Below are positions 49,844-60,466 of a DNA stretch of 64,000 nt, one piece after another. Source of the stretch: Paracoccus gahaiensis (GTDB lineage Bacteria; Pseudomonadota; Alphaproteobacteria; Rhodobacterales; Rhodobacteraceae). Location of the stretch: contig NZ_SUNI01000017.1 of assembly GCF_005048225.1 (NCBI RefSeq), forward strand, positions 22,908 to 86,907, written 5' to 3'. The translations under genes and the position numbers were made by a program. The notes under the pieces are model-generated. The model made no database searches. It was not told the DNA's origin and saw only the letters and a program-made list of their open reading frames with translations. How positions within the stretch are numbered: position 1 is the first letter of the stretch; each line of letters begins with the position of its first letter.

Positions 49844-51155
49844 ATCGATCGCCCTGATCATGTCGGGCCTGCTGCTTCTGGGCCTGTTCATGGGCCATCC
49901 GCTGGCCTTCGTGCTGGGCGGCACCGCCGTCCTGGGTGCGCTGATCGCGGGCAAGCCGATGGTGCTGGGCATCGTCATCAACCGCATCTTCGGCGACGTG
50001 CTGGACAATTACGTGCTGATCGCCATTCCGCTGTTCGTGCTGATGGCGCGGTTCCTGTCCGACAGCGGCGTCACCGACCGCATGTTCGAGGCGCTGCGCC
50101 ACCTGATGGCCCGGGTGACCGGCGGGCTGGGGCTGGCGGTGGTCTTCATCTCGATCCTGCTGGCGGCGACGACCGGGATCATCGGCGCGTCGATCACCGT
50201 GATGGGCATGATGGCGCTGCGCCCGATGCTGCAATACGGCTATGACAAGCGGCTGGCGACGGGGCTGATCGGCGCCTCGGGGTGCCTGGGCATCCTGATC
50301 CCGCCCTCGATCATGCTGATCCTGATGGCATCTTACGCGCCGGGGCTGTCGGTGGGGCAGCTGTTCGCGGGCGCGATGGTGCCGGGGCTGCTGCTGGGGG
50401 TGATGTACGCGCTTTATGTGGTGTTCATCGCCTGGCTGAAGCCGGACTGGGCCCCCAAGATCGCCGAGGCCGACCAGATCAGCCGCGCCGCCATGTGGAA
50501 GATGCTGCTGATCGAGGCGGTGCCGCCGCTGATCCTGATCCTGGGCATCCTGGGATCGCTGCTGGCGGGCATCGCCACCGCGACCGAGGCCAGCGCGATC
50601 GGCGCGCTTCTGGCGCTGCTGATCGTGATCGGGCGCGGGCGGTTCCAATGGGCGACCTTCTATTCGGCGCTGCTGGAAACCGGGCGCACCAGCGCGATGA
50701 TCCTCTTCATCGTGGTGGGCGCCACGGCCTTCACCGGCGTCTTCAACATCACCGGGGGTCTGCGCGCCAGCCAGGACCTGATCCGCGGGCTGGCCGACGA
50801 TCCCTACACGCTGATCGCGATGATGCTGCTGGTGGTGTTCATCCTGGGCATGTTCCTGGACTGGACCGGCATCGTGCTGCTGTCCTTCCCGATCTTCCTG
50901 CCGCTGGTCGGCGAGATGGGCATCGACCCCCTGTGGTTCGTCGTGCTGATGGCCGTGGTGTTGCAGACCAGCTTCCTGTCGCCGCCTTTCGGCTATGCGC
51001 TGTTCTACATGCGCGCCATCGCCCCGCCCGAGGTCACGATCACCGACATCATCATCGGCGTGCTGCCCTTCATCGTCATGATCCTGATGATGTGTGCGGC
51101 GATGATCCTGTTCCCTGCCTTGGTCACCTGGCTGCCCCTGGCGCTTTACGGCTGA
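49833..51155 (+). CDS. dctM: TRAP transporter large permease DctM
   Basis: A 440-residue membrane protein with about 12 helices. Family blocks: MGHPLAFVLGGTAVLGALIA, VLIAIPLFVLMARFLSDSGV, GASGCLGILIPPSIMLILMA, IATATEASAIGALLALLIVI and TSFLSPPFGYALFYMRAIAP. It uses the sodium or proton gradient, with DctQ, to import the ligand brought by DctP. It starts inside the end of dctQ and is followed by dctP 33 bases on. Confidence 0.94.
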   Translation: MSGESIALIMSGLLLLGLFMGHPLAFVLGGTAVLGALIAGKPMVLGIVINRIFGDVLDNYVLIAIPLFVLMARFLSDSGVTDRMFEALRHLMARVTGGLGLAVVFISILLAATTGIIGASITVMGMMALRPMLQYGYDKRLATGLIGASGCLGILIPPSIMLILMASYAPGLSVGQLFAGAMVPGLLLGVMYALYVVFIAWLKPDWAPKIAEADQISRAAMWKMLLIEAVPPLILILGILGSLLAGIATATEASAIGALLALLIVIGRGRFQWATFYSALLETGRTSAMILFIVVGATAFTGVFNITGGLRASQDLIRGLADDPYTLIAMMLLVVFILGMFLDWTGIVLLSFPIFLPLVGEMGIDPLWFVVLMAVVLQTSFLSPPFGYALFYMRAIAPPEVTITDIIIGVLPFIVMILMMCAAMILFPALVTWLPLALYG

Positions 51156-51188
51156 CCGGCCCCTGTTTTTTCACGAGGAGGAGACCCC

Positions 51189-52274
51189 ATGAGACATCTG
51201 ATGACCACCGCCGCCCTTGCGCTGGCGACCGCCACCCCGGCCTTGGCGGAAAACTGGACGATGACCTCGACTTGGCCCTCCAGCCTGGAGCTGATCGAGA
51301 TCGACAAGCACTGGGTCGATCTGGCCAACAAGCTGGTCGATGATGACAAGCTGACCATCGAGTTCTACGAGGGCGGCAGCCTGGTCCCGGCGGGCGAGGT
51401 CTTCGGCGCCGTCGAATCCGGGACCATCCAGGCGGGCGCCGACTGGCCCGGCTATTGGGCCGGGCGCGACAGCGCCTTCTCGCCGCTCTCGACCACGGCC
51501 AGCCTGTTCAACGCGGTCGATTACGTGAACTGGATCCAGGAATGGGGCGGGGCGGACCTCTACAACGAGGTCTATGGCAAGTTCGGCATGGTCTATCTGC
51601 CCTATGGCGTGACCAACAACGAATCCGGCTTCCGCACCACCAGCCAGCCGATCCGCACGCTGGAGGATCTGGCCGGCCTGCGCCTGCGCCTGTCGGGGCT
51701 GGAGCAGGGCCGCCTGCTGGAGAAGCTGGGCGGCAGCCAGGTCAGCATGGCCGGCGGCGAGATCTATCAGTCGCTGGAACGCGGCGTGATCGACGGGGCG
51801 GAATTCTCGACCCCCAACGTCGATTTCTCGGGCGGCTTCCAGCAGGTGACCAGCTATTGGTCCACGCCGGGCTGGCACCAGTCGTCCTCGGTCTTCGGGG
51901 TGATGATCAACAAGGGATCATGGGACGCGCTGGACGAGGAAACGCAGGAACGCCTGCAGATCGCCGCCGATGCGACCATGCTGTGGAGCCTGTCCTTCAC
52001 CGAAAAGCGCGCGACCGAGGCCTATGCCGAATTCGAGGAGGCCGGGACCGAGATCACGCGGCTGGACGACGCCGCCCTGGCCCGCGTGCAGGAACTGGCC
52101 AACGAGACCATCACGGAGGTTGCCTGCGAGAACCCACTCTCGGCCAAGGTCTATGCCAGCCAGCTGAGCTATCTGCAGGATTACGCGACCTGGCGCGACG
52201 CCTCGGCGCCGTTCAATCTGGGCCGCACGCCCGACGGCCCCGATCTGGCCGCGATCGAGGCCTGCGCCGAATAG
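51189..52274 (+). CDS. dctP: TRAP transporter substrate-binding protein DctP
   Basis: A 361-residue periplasmic binding protein. Signal peptide MRHLMTTAALALATATPALA is followed by ENWTMTSTWPSS. LAGLRLRLSGLEQGRLLEKL holds the conserved Arg that binds the carboxylate in DctP proteins, then GGEIYQSLERGVIDGAEFS and WHQSSSVFGVMINKGSWDAL. This pattern resembles binding proteins of the mannitol/chloroaromatic TRAP group. ATG 51189 follows GAGGAGGAG. The exact acid is unknown; the upstream acyl-CoA synthetase suggests one that is activated to a CoA ester. Confidence 0.92.
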   Translation: MRHLMTTAALALATATPALAENWTMTSTWPSSLELIEIDKHWVDLANKLVDDDKLTIEFYEGGSLVPAGEVFGAVESGTIQAGADWPGYWAGRDSAFSPLSTTASLFNAVDYVNWIQEWGGADLYNEVYGKFGMVYLPYGVTNNESGFRTTSQPIRTLEDLAGLRLRLSGLEQGRLLEKLGGSQVSMAGGEIYQSLERGVIDGAEFSTPNVDFSGGFQQVTSYWSTPGWHQSSSVFGVMINKGSWDALDEETQERLQIAADATMLWSLSFTEKRATEAYAEFEEAGTEITRLDDAALARVQELANETITEVACENPLSAKVYASQLSYLQDYATWRDASAPFNLGRTPDGPDLAAIEACAE

Positions 52275-52373
52275 CGCAAGGGCGCGCACCCGACATCGAC
52301 GTGGGCGCAGGTCGCGCCCCGTCACCTCGCTTGGCGACCCCCCGCCCCGGCCTGTCTGCAAAACGTCGCGCGT

Positions 52374-52391
52374 CTGTCACAGGAACGACAC
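52374..52391 (+). promoter_or_regulatory. Candidate PHO box
   Basis: CTGTCAC (52374-52380) and ACGACAC (52385-52391) are 11 bases apart, the periodicity of PhoB half-sites (CTGTCAT-N4-CTGTCAT). The second half is weak (4 of 7). It lies 48 bases before the start codon of an exported phytase-like esterase, a likely phosphate-starvation gene. Confidence 0.35.
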
Positions 52392-52439
52392 CTTGCAGGG
52401 TCAGACAAGGCCACCGATTGATCCTTGGGGGACCCTGCC

Positions 52440-54602
52440 ATGCCGAAGCTTGCCCTTCTGACCTCGGCCATCGCGCTTGCGACGGCCATGCCCGCGATGT
52501 CCGAGACGGTGTTCAACCGCATCGCCTCCTTCGCCACGCCGGACAACATGGCCCAAGGCGAGGACCGCGCCCGCCCGACCTCGGCCGAGATCATCCAGGC
52601 CTCCGAGGACGGCAACACGGTCGTCTATTCCGACAGCCCCCTGGGTGTGCTGGGCTTCGTGGACATCACCGATCCCATGGCACCCAAGCCCCTCGGCAAT
52701 GTCGCCATGGACGGCGAGCCGACCACCGCCGTGATCATCGGCCAGCGCGTCTTCGTGGGCGTCGACACCTCGGCCTCCTTCACCGATCCCTCGGGCCAGC
52801 TGCGCGTGCTGGATCTGGACAGCCGCGAGGTCCTGTCCTCCTGCGATCTGGGCGGACAGCCCGATGCGGTCGCCAAGGCCAAGGATGGCAGCTTCCTGGC
52901 CGTCGCGATCGAGAACCAGCGCGACGAGGACCTGAATGACGGCGCCCTGCCGCAGATGCCCGCCGGCTATGTCGTCAAGCTGCCCGTCACCGAGGGCGAG
53001 CTGGATTGCGAGGGACAGCAACGCATCGAGATGACCGGGATGGCCGAGATCGGGGCCGACGATCCCGAACCCGAATATGTCGACACCAACGAGGCGGGCG
53101 AGATCGTCGTCACCCTGCAGGAAAACAACCATATCGTCGTGATCGGCGCGGATGGCACGGTCGCCTCGCATTTCAGCGCGGGCACCGTCAGCCTTGAGGA
53201 TGTCGATGCGCTGGACGATGGCGCGCTGAACTTCACCGACACGCTGGCCGATGTGACGCGCGAACCCGACGCCGTGAAATGGCTGGACGCCGATCACGTC
53301 GTCACCGCGAACGAGGGCGATTACGAGGGCGGCTCGCGCGGCTGGACGATCTTTCACCGCGACGGCACGGTCGTCTACGACTCGGGCAACAGCTTCGAGC
53401 ATGCGGTGATCGAGGCGGGCCATTATCCCGACCGCCGGTCCGACGCGAAGGGAGTCGAGCCGGAATCCATCGAGGTCGCGACCTTCAACGGCACGCCCTA
53501 TGTCTTCGTCGTCTCCGAGCGCGGATCGATCATCGGCGTCTATGACGTGACCGACCCCGCCGCGCCGCGCCTGTCGCAGATGCTGCCCTCGGGGATCAGC
53601 CCCGAAGGCATCGTGGCACTGCCCGAGCGCAACCTGCTGATCACCGCCAACGAGGCCGATCTGGGCGAGGATGGCGGCGCGCGCGCGCATGTGATGGTCT
53701 TCGAGGCGGGCGAGGGGCCGGCCAGCTATCCGATGCTGACCTCGGCTGGTGCCGAAGAGCTGATCGGATGGGGCGCCCTGTCCGGTCTGGCCGCCGGCGA
53801 GGGGCCGGGCCAGCTGTTCGCCATCTCGGACAGCGTCTATGGCGCGCAGCCCGCGATCTATACGATCGACGCCACCCAGACCCCGGCGCGCATCACCACC
53901 AAGACCGTGATCACCCGCAACGGCGATCCCGCGCAGAAGCTGGATCTGGAGGGCATCACCCCCGATGGCGAGGGCGGCTTCTGGCTGGCCTCGGAAGGGC
54001 GCAGCGACCGGCTGATCCCGCATGCGATCTATCACGTCGATGCCGAGGGCGAGATCCAGGACGAGATCGGCCTGCCCGCCGAGCTGCTGGCCCACGAGAC
54101 CCGCTTCGGCTTCGAAGGCATCGCCCTGCAGGGCGACCGGCTGTGGATGGCCGTGCAGCGCGAATGGGGCGACGATCCCGAGGGGCAGGTCAAGCTGGTC
54201 TCCTATGACCTCGAATCCGAGGAATGGGGCGCGGTCGCCTATCCGCTGGAAGCCAAGGGCGAGGGCTGGATGGGCCTGTCCGAGATCACCATCGACGGGG
54301 ACTGGGCCTATGTCATCGAGCGTGACAACCAGATCGGGGCCGCCGCCGTGGTGAAGAAGCTGTTCCGCGTGCCGCTGGCCGACCTGGCCCCGGTGGCCCT
54401 TGGCGAGACCCTGCCCGTGGTCACCAAGGAAGAGGTCCGCGACCTGATCCCCGACCTGCAGGCCACCGGCGGCTATGTCGTCGACAAGGTCGAGGGCTTT
54501 GCCATCGACGCGGAGGGCGAGGGCTGGGTCGTCACCGACAATGACGGCGTCGACGACAGCTCGGGCGAGACGCTGTTCTGGTCGGTCGGCGCGATGCGCT
54601 GA
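52440..54602 (+). CDS. Exported esterase-like protein of the phytase family
   Basis: A 720-residue exported protein. A signal peptide (MPKLALLTSAIALATAMPAM) leads into SETVFNRIASFATP. The N-terminal half is a beta-propeller of the choice-of-anchor type (VVYSDSPLGVLGFVDITDP, GQPDAVAKAKDGSFLAVAIE, WLDADHVVTANEGDYEG, EGIVALPERNLLITANEADL). The C-terminal half is the esterase-like phytase domain (LDLEGITPDGEGGFWLASEG, RFGFEGIALQGDRLWMAVQR, VDKVEGFAIDAEGEGWVVTD). Such proteins are thought to be periplasmic phosphoesterases, but the substrate is not defined. ATG 52440 follows GGGGGA. A possible PHO box lies upstream and a large GC hairpin follows. Confidence 0.87.
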   Translation: MPKLALLTSAIALATAMPAMSETVFNRIASFATPDNMAQGEDRARPTSAEIIQASEDGNTVVYSDSPLGVLGFVDITDPMAPKPLGNVAMDGEPTTAVIIGQRVFVGVDTSASFTDPSGQLRVLDLDSREVLSSCDLGGQPDAVAKAKDGSFLAVAIENQRDEDLNDGALPQMPAGYVVKLPVTEGELDCEGQQRIEMTGMAEIGADDPEPEYVDTNEAGEIVVTLQENNHIVVIGADGTVASHFSAGTVSLEDVDALDDGALNFTDTLADVTREPDAVKWLDADHVVTANEGDYEGGSRGWTIFHRDGTVVYDSGNSFEHAVIEAGHYPDRRSDAKGVEPESIEVATFNGTPYVFVVSERGSIIGVYDVTDPAAPRLSQMLPSGISPEGIVALPERNLLITANEADLGEDGGARAHVMVFEAGEGPASYPMLTSAGAEELIGWGALSGLAAGEGPGQLFAISDSVYGAQPAIYTIDATQTPARITTKTVITRNGDPAQKLDLEGITPDGEGGFWLASEGRSDRLIPHAIYHVDAEGEIQDEIGLPAELLAHETRFGFEGIALQGDRLWMAVQREWGDDPEGQVKLVSYDLESEEWGAVAYPLEAKGEGWMGLSEITIDGDWAYVIERDNQIGAAAVVKKLFRVPLADLAPVALGETLPVVTKEEVRDLIPDLQATGGYVVDKVEGFAIDAEGEGWVVTDNDGVDDSSGETLFWSVGAMR

Positions 54603-54622
54603 ACGTCAGGCTGACGGCAAGG

Positions 54623-54655
54623 GGGGCGGGTGTCGGTCGATCCGGCGCCCGCCCC
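54623..54655 (+). terminator. Strong GC hairpin after the phytase-like gene
   Basis: A 14-bp stem with two G-U pairs joins 54623-54636 to 54642-54655 (GGGGCGGG against CCCGCCCC at the base) around TCGAT. It lies 20 bases past the stop. There is no T-run, so it may be a Rho-assisted or 3'-end stabilising structure. Confidence 0.5.
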
Positions 54656-54706
54656 TGCGACATGGCGCCCCTTGGCACCTGCGCCGCAAAGGCGGACAGT
54701 CGCGGG

Positions 54707-55099
54707 ATGGACACGGATACCCGCACCTCGGTTCTCTACAATGCCACCTGCCCGGTCTGCAGTTTCGAAATCGGGCATTATGCGCGCTATGCGGACCGGC
54801 AGGGCCTGCCGATCCGCTTCGACGACCTGAATTCCAAGGCCCGGCAGGACTGGGGGCTGGATGCCGACACGGCGGCGCGGCGGCTTTACGTGCTGCATGA
54901 CGGGCAGCTGAGGTCCGGCATCCCGGCCTTTCTGGTGCTCTGGGCGCAGATGCCGCGCTATCAGTGGCTGGCGCGGATCGTGGGCCTGCCGGGGATCCGG
55001 CAGATCGCGGGGGCGACCTATGACCATGTGCTGGCCCCGCTGATCTATCGCTGGCACCTGCACCGGCTGCGCAAGCGTCCCGCCGGGGGGCGCCCATGA
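54707..55099 (+). CDS. DCC-family (DUF393) thiol-disulfide protein
   Basis: A 130-residue thioredoxin-like protein of the DCC/YuxK family. VLYNATCPVCSFEIGHYARY carries the CPVC pair, and LYVLHDGQLRSGIPAFLVLW and YDHVLAPLIYRWHLHRLRKR complete the pattern. The usual DxxCxxC start is NATCPVC here. ATG 54707 (MDTDTRTSVLYN) gives the normal length. Its stop overlaps the DUF427 gene as ATGA. Activity in this family is presumed redox and otherwise unknown. Confidence 0.87.
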   Translation: MDTDTRTSVLYNATCPVCSFEIGHYARYADRQGLPIRFDDLNSKARQDWGLDADTAARRLYVLHDGQLRSGIPAFLVLWAQMPRYQWLARIVGLPGIRQIAGATYDHVLAPLIYRWHLHRLRKRPAGGRP

Positions 55100-55569
55100 C
55101 CTCCCTGCCGCGCGAGAACGTGCAATCCTATCCCCGCCCGCCGGCGCTGGAGCCGGTGCCGCAGCGCATCCTGATCCGCCTCGGTGGCGCGGTCGTGGCC
55201 GAGACGCTGCGCGCCCTGCGGGTGCTGGAAACCCATCATGCGCCGACCTATTACCTGCCGCCCGAGGATGTGCAGGCGGTCCTGCACCCGGCGGCGGGCA
55301 GCAGCTTCTGCGAATGGAAGGGGGTCGCGCGCTATTACGACGTGATCGCCCAAGATGTGACGGCGCCCCGCGCGGCTTGGGCCTATGACAGCTCCACCGG
55401 GCGCTTCGCCGCCTTGGCAGGCTATCTGGCCTTCTATGCCGGGCTGGTGGACGAGGCTTGGGTCGGTGATCTGCGCGTCCAGCCGCAGCCCGGCGATTTC
55501 TACGGGGGCTGGGTCACGCCCAATCTGGACGGGCGGATCAAGGGCGCGCCGGGCACGCGGCACTGGTAG
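55096..55569 (+). CDS. DUF427 family protein
   Basis: A 157-residue protein of unknown function. ALRVLETHHAPTYYLPPEDV, AGSSFCEWKGVARYYDVIA, AWAYDSSTGRFAALAGYLAF and GGWVTPNLDGRIKGAPGTRH are the conserved DUF427 blocks. It is translationally coupled to the DCC-family gene by ATGA overlap and ends 25 bases before the converging lipocalin-like gene. No catalytic role is established. Confidence 0.9.
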   Translation: MTSLPRENVQSYPRPPALEPVPQRILIRLGGAVVAETLRALRVLETHHAPTYYLPPEDVQAVLHPAAGSSFCEWKGVARYYDVIAQDVTAPRAAWAYDSSTGRFAALAGYLAFYAGLVDEAWVGDLRVQPQPGDFYGGWVTPNLDGRIKGAPGTRHW

Positions 55570-55593
55570 CCCCGTCAGGTGGACGGCCGGGGG

Positions 55594-56634
55594 TCAGTCG
55601 TCGCCATAGCCCGTCATCTCCAGATAGCCGGTGCCGGCATGGCTGCCGGTGATGGTCACCGGCCCCTCCCAATAGGGAACCGAGACACCCATCCAGGCAT
55701 CGGGGTTCAGCGCGGTGACGGTCACGTCGACGCCGCGATCGGGCAGGGTGACCTGCCAGGTGGTCGGCACCTGCCGCCCGGCCACCGGGGTCAGGTCCAG
55801 CGGGCGGGCCGCGAAAGCGCCGTCAGGAAAGGCCGTGGCCTGCCCCTCCGCCGTGATCCAGGTGGCCGAGGTATAGTCCGCATCGCCCCGCAGCACGAAG
55901 CCCATCATCTTGTCGCCGCCCTCGAAGGACAGAGAGAACCAGTCCCAGCCCTGCTGATCCTGGGCCAGCGGCTGGCTGGACCATTCGCGGTCCAGCCAGG
56001 CCTGGCCGGTCACCGGAATGTCGCCCTCGGGCAAGCTCAGCGTGCCCGCCAGATCGAAGAAGGGCTGCGAATAGTAATGGCTGGCCTGTCCCGCCGCCGA
56101 CTTGACCGAATAGCCGTCCTGCCCGTGCAGGACCAGCGGCCCGGTCGCGCGCAGGTCCACGTCATAGGCGAAATCGGTGCCCGCGGCCGTCAGGCGCAGC
56201 CGGTCCAGATCCAGCCCCTGCATCGCCCAATCGTCGATCCAGGCCGAGAAGGGATCGGCCTCGACCCCCGCCTGCCCGATGCCGCCCCGCGCCAGACGCT
56301 CGGCGGCGAAATGCGCCTCGGGGGTGGTGACGGCGGCATGGCCCATCCACAGCTGCGGCGTGTCCCAGCCCGTGCCATCCTGCGGCGCCAGCGCCGATCG
56401 GAACAGCGTCCATTGCAGGCCGTAGGGGGTGCCGTCCGGGCCGGTCAGGGTGGCGGTCAGATACCACCACTCGATCCGGAAATCGGGATGGGGGCCGTGA
56501 TCGGCGGGGAAGTGCAGGACATGTCCGGGGACGGGCTCGGCAAAATCCTGCGCCTCTGTCCCCAATCCGGCAAAGCCCTGCGCCTGCGCCGCCAGCGGCA
56601 GGATCAGGGCCAGCGCCACGGCCTTAACGTTCAT
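55594..56634 (-). CDS. AttH-like lipocalin-domain protein partnering an ABC exporter
   Basis: A 346-residue exported protein. Signal peptide ([20 protein letters not shown]) is followed by the AttH/CrtC-type fold: [58 protein letters not shown] and [20 protein letters not shown]. In Agrobacterium-type attEFGH operons such a protein goes with an ABC exporter, as here: its start overlaps the permease gene by 11 bases. It probably handles a lipophilic substrate in the periplasm; what it is remains unknown. Confidence 0.87.
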   Translation of the reverse strand: MNVKAVALALILPLAAQAQGFAGLGTEAQDFAEPVPGHVLHFPADHGPHPDFRIEWWYLTATLTGPDGTPYGLQWTLFRSALAPQDGTGWDTPQLWMGHAAVTTPEAHFAAERLARGGIGQAGVEADPFSAWIDDWAMQGLDLDRLRLTAAGTDFAYDVDLRATGPLVLHGQDGYSVKSAAGQASHYYSQPFFDLAGTLSLPEGDIPVTGQAWLDREWSSQPLAQDQQGWDWFSLSFEGGDKMMGFVLRGDADYTSATWITAEGQATAFPDGAFAARPLDLTPVAGRQVPTTWQVTLPDRGVDVTVTALNPDAWMGVSVPYWEGPVTITGSHAGTGYLEMTGYGDD

Positions 56635-59019
56635 GACGGAACACTCCCAGAAGCTGCGCCACGGGGATGCGCGACAGGCGCCAGGCGGGCCAGGCCGCGG
56701 CCAGCGCCGCCGCCAGCAGGGCCAGCCCGCCCAAGCGCAGGTAATCCAGCGGGAACAAATGCATGGGCAGCCGCCAGCCGAAGGCCTCGACATTGACGAC
56801 CGCCAGCAGCGCCCAAGCCAGCGCCAGTCCCAGGGGCAAGGCCAGCGCGCCGGTCAGCGCCGCCAGCACCACGGTCCGCAGCAGGTCCAGCGCCGCCAGC
56901 CGCCGCCGCGTCACCCCGAGCGCCCAGACCGGGGCCAGCTGCGGCAGGCGCATCGCGGCCAGCGTCAGAAGGCTCATCAGGATGGCGAAGCCCGCAACGG
57001 CCAGCGTCAGCACGTTCAGCGCGGTGGTGACGGTGAAGGTCCGCTCGAACACCGACAGGGCGGCGGCCTTGACGGCGGCTTGATCGGTCATCGCGGCATC
57101 CGGCAGCCCGGCCCGGTCCCGCAGCCGGTCGCGCAGTGCGTCGATCCGGTCGGGGGCCACGCGAAGGCCGAAGCGCAGCGCCTGAACCTCGGGGAACAGC
57201 GCGCGAAAGCGGTCCTCGGTCAGGGTGACCTGCCCGACCGGATTGCCGTAATCGCCGTAGATGCCCAGCACCGGCAGGGCAGGCCCGGCGCCGAGCGGAA
57301 CGGTGGCGCCCAGGTCCAGACCGGCGCGGCGGAACAGCTGCTCGTTGACCAGCACGCCCTCGCCCCGCGCCAGCGCGTCCCAGACATCGGGGGCGGCGCG
57401 CAGGAACTGCCAGTTGTCGCGATAGGTGGCGTGATCGCGGATCCCCTGGATCTGCACCGGGCGGCCCGCCACCTGCCCCTCGGTCGCCAGCGCGGGCAGG
57501 ATCGCATCGGCATGGGTGGCGGCGACCGCAAGGATCGCCTCGGCCTGGGCTGCATCGGTGGCGCCGACATACAGGTCGGCGGCCAGCCGCTGGTCCAGGA
57601 ACCCCGTAAAGGTCAGCCGGAACGAGGACACCATCGTCGAGACGCCCAGATTGGCCGCCATCGCCAGCATCAGCGCCATCAGCGCCAGCGACAGGCCCGG
57701 CAGTTGCAGCCGCGTGTCGGCCCAGAACCACTGCCCGAAGGCCGAGGTCGCGCGCCCTTGCGCCAGCCCGGTCAGCAGCGCCAAGAGGGGCGGCAGCGCC
57801 AAGGCCCCGCCGATCAGCAGCGCCGCCAGCATCGCAAACCCCGCCAGCAGCCCCTGACCCCAGAGCGCCAGCCCGCCTGCAACCGCCAGCAGCCCCAGGG
57901 CCGCCGCCGCCTGCCCGCCGCGCCAGCGCGCCATGCCCGCGCCCCGGGGATGGACCGCGCCCAGCAGCGGCGTGCGGGCCAGCGACCACAGCGCCCCCCC
58001 GGCGGCGACCGCCGTGCCGCCCATCGCGATGGCCAGTCCCGAGATCCACCACGAGGGGCGCAGCGCCAGCTGGCCCGAGACCTCGGCGCCATAGAGCCCG
58101 CGCAGGGTCGCCGCCACGTCGGGCATCAGGGCTGCGGCCATCAGATAGCCCAGGGCCACGCCGATCAGCCCCGCGACCAGCGCCAGCACGGCAAGTTCCA
58201 GCGCCATCAGCGCGATCAGGCGGCGCAGCGGCACGCCCAGGGCGCGCAGGGTGCGCACCATCGCGCGGCGCTGCTCGAAGGCCAGACTGATCGCGCCATG
58301 CACGATGAACAGGCCCACCGCGAAGGACAGCAGGCCGAAGGCGGTCAGGTTCAGGTGGAAGCTGTCGGTCAGCCGGGCCAGGTCGGCGCCCTCCTGCGCG
58401 GCGGTCAGGATCAGGCCGGGCACGACCTCCTCCAGCGCGGGGCGGGCGCGGGGCTGCTCGCCCGACAGGATCAGCCGGTCGATCTGGCCGGGACGGTCCA
58501 GCAGGCGCTGCGCCACGCCGATATCGGTGACCGCCATGTCGGGGGCGGCATCCTCGGCCGCCACATGCCGGGCGCCCGTCCGGGGCAGGCGGGCCAGCAC
58601 CTCGGGGCGTGCCAGGATCTGGCCCGGATCCGACAGGAAGTCCCCCAGGTCGGCCCCGCCCGGCAGGCCCGGCAGGCCCGAGCCTTGTCCCGAGCCCTGC
58701 GGCGCGGTCAGCGGCTCGATGCCCACCAGGCGGACCTCGCCCAATTGCCCCTCGATCACCGGAGAGACCAGCCAGCCCGCGCGGCGCAGCGCGACATAGC
58801 TGTCCTGCGCGATGGGGCCGCCGTCGGCGCGGGTGATGCGGGGCAGGGTGCCCTCGTCCAAGGCCGAGGCGGCGCTGTCATAGCTGGCGCGCGCCTCGGC
58901 ATTGATGGCCTGCACGCCGGACCAGAGCGCGGTGGCCAGCGCCAGCCCCGCCAGCAGCGTGATCAGCTGCAGGGGGCTGCGCCACCAATGCCCGACCAGC
59001 GCCGAGAGGACGGCGCCGG

Positions 59020-59023
<4 letters not shown>
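56624..59023 (-). CDS. FtsX/MacB-type ABC exporter permease
   Basis: A 799-residue membrane protein with two FtsX-like units. An N-terminal helix ([20 protein letters not shown]) is followed by a large periplasmic region. Groups of helices lie near residues 235-390 ([40 protein letters not shown]), in the middle ([20 protein letters not shown]) and at the C-terminus ([40 protein letters not shown]). This is the duplicated permease of AttFG/LolCE-like systems. It overlaps the ATPase gene as ATGA. Confidence 0.92.
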
Positions 59024-59670
<647 letters not shown>

Positions 59671-59852
59671 CGGGTCTCCTTCACCGGGGCAGGATAGGGC
59701 ATGGGGCCGTGACGGAAAGGGGGATCGGGAGCCAAGGGCTGTGCAGGGGGTGCGACGTGATGGCACAAGAAAATCCTTGATCGGGCGCGCGGATGGCCCA
59801 GACTTCGCGGCACCCGCCGGAGCCGCGGCCGGAACCGTGAAGGACATCGCCC

Positions 59853-60386
59853 GTGAGTGAAACTCCTGCCAGAAAGGGCGCCCGGATCGTCGATCGCCCG
59901 GAATTTTCCAGCAAGTTCAGCCCGCTGACGGGGCAGGCCGGGATGACCGTCTTCGATGCCGTCGCCGCGATGAAGGCCAAGAACTATGGCTGCATCGTCA
60001 TCACCGACATGGCGGGCCGGGTCGAGGGGATCGTGACCGAGCGGGACATCATGTTCAAGCTGGTGGGCCAGAACGGCGATCCGACCACGGTGACCCTGGC
60101 CCAGATCATGACCCGCGACATCCGCATGGCACGCGAGACCGACAATGTGGTCGACTGGCTGCGGATCATGTCGAACGAGCGCTTCCGCCGCCTGCCGGTG
60201 GTGGATTCCGAAGGCCGGTTGCAGGCGCTGCTGACCCAGGGCGATTTCGTCAGCTATACCTGGCCCGATCTTCTGCATCAGGCCAGCGGGCTGGCCAAGG
60301 CCACGATCCTGGGGCAGCTGCATTACATCGTGATCGCGGTGCTGGTCTTTGCGCTGGCGCTGGTGGCGCTGACCACCCTGACCTGA
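59853..60386 (+). CDS. CBS-pair protein with C-terminal membrane anchor
   Basis: A 177-residue protein. Two CBS motifs are visible: TVFDAVAAMKAKNYGCIVIT to GRVEGIVTERDIMFKLVG, and IMTRDIRMARETDNVVDWLR to FRRLPVVDSEGRLQALLTQG. CBS pairs bind adenine nucleotides. Residues about 155-175 (YIVIAVLVFALALVALTTLT) form a single hydrophobic helix at the very C-terminus, so it looks tail-anchored with its CBS pair in the cytoplasm. GTG 59853 follows AAGGA. It is divergent from the ABC exporter. Function unknown. Confidence 0.87.
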   Translation: MSETPARKGARIVDRPEFSSKFSPLTGQAGMTVFDAVAAMKAKNYGCIVITDMAGRVEGIVTERDIMFKLVGQNGDPTTVTLAQIMTRDIRMARETDNVVDWLRIMSNERFRRLPVVDSEGRLQALLTQGDFVSYTWPDLLHQASGLAKATILGQLHYIVIAVLVFALALVALTTLT

Positions 60387-60404
60387 CCCGCCGCCGGGCG
60401 CTGC

Positions 60405-60433
60405 TTGACAGCCCCGTGGCCGCCGCCTAGACC
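60405..60433 (+). promoter_or_regulatory. Candidate promoter of the Hsp70-like gene
   Basis: TTGACA (60405-60410), 17 bases, TAGACC (60428-60433), 34 bases before the start codon at 60467. The -35 is perfect; the -10 is weak but like that before the acyl-CoA synthetase. Confidence 0.45.
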
Positions 60434-60466
60434 GCCGCCTTTCCAAGGCGCGTGGGGGCTTTCGAC

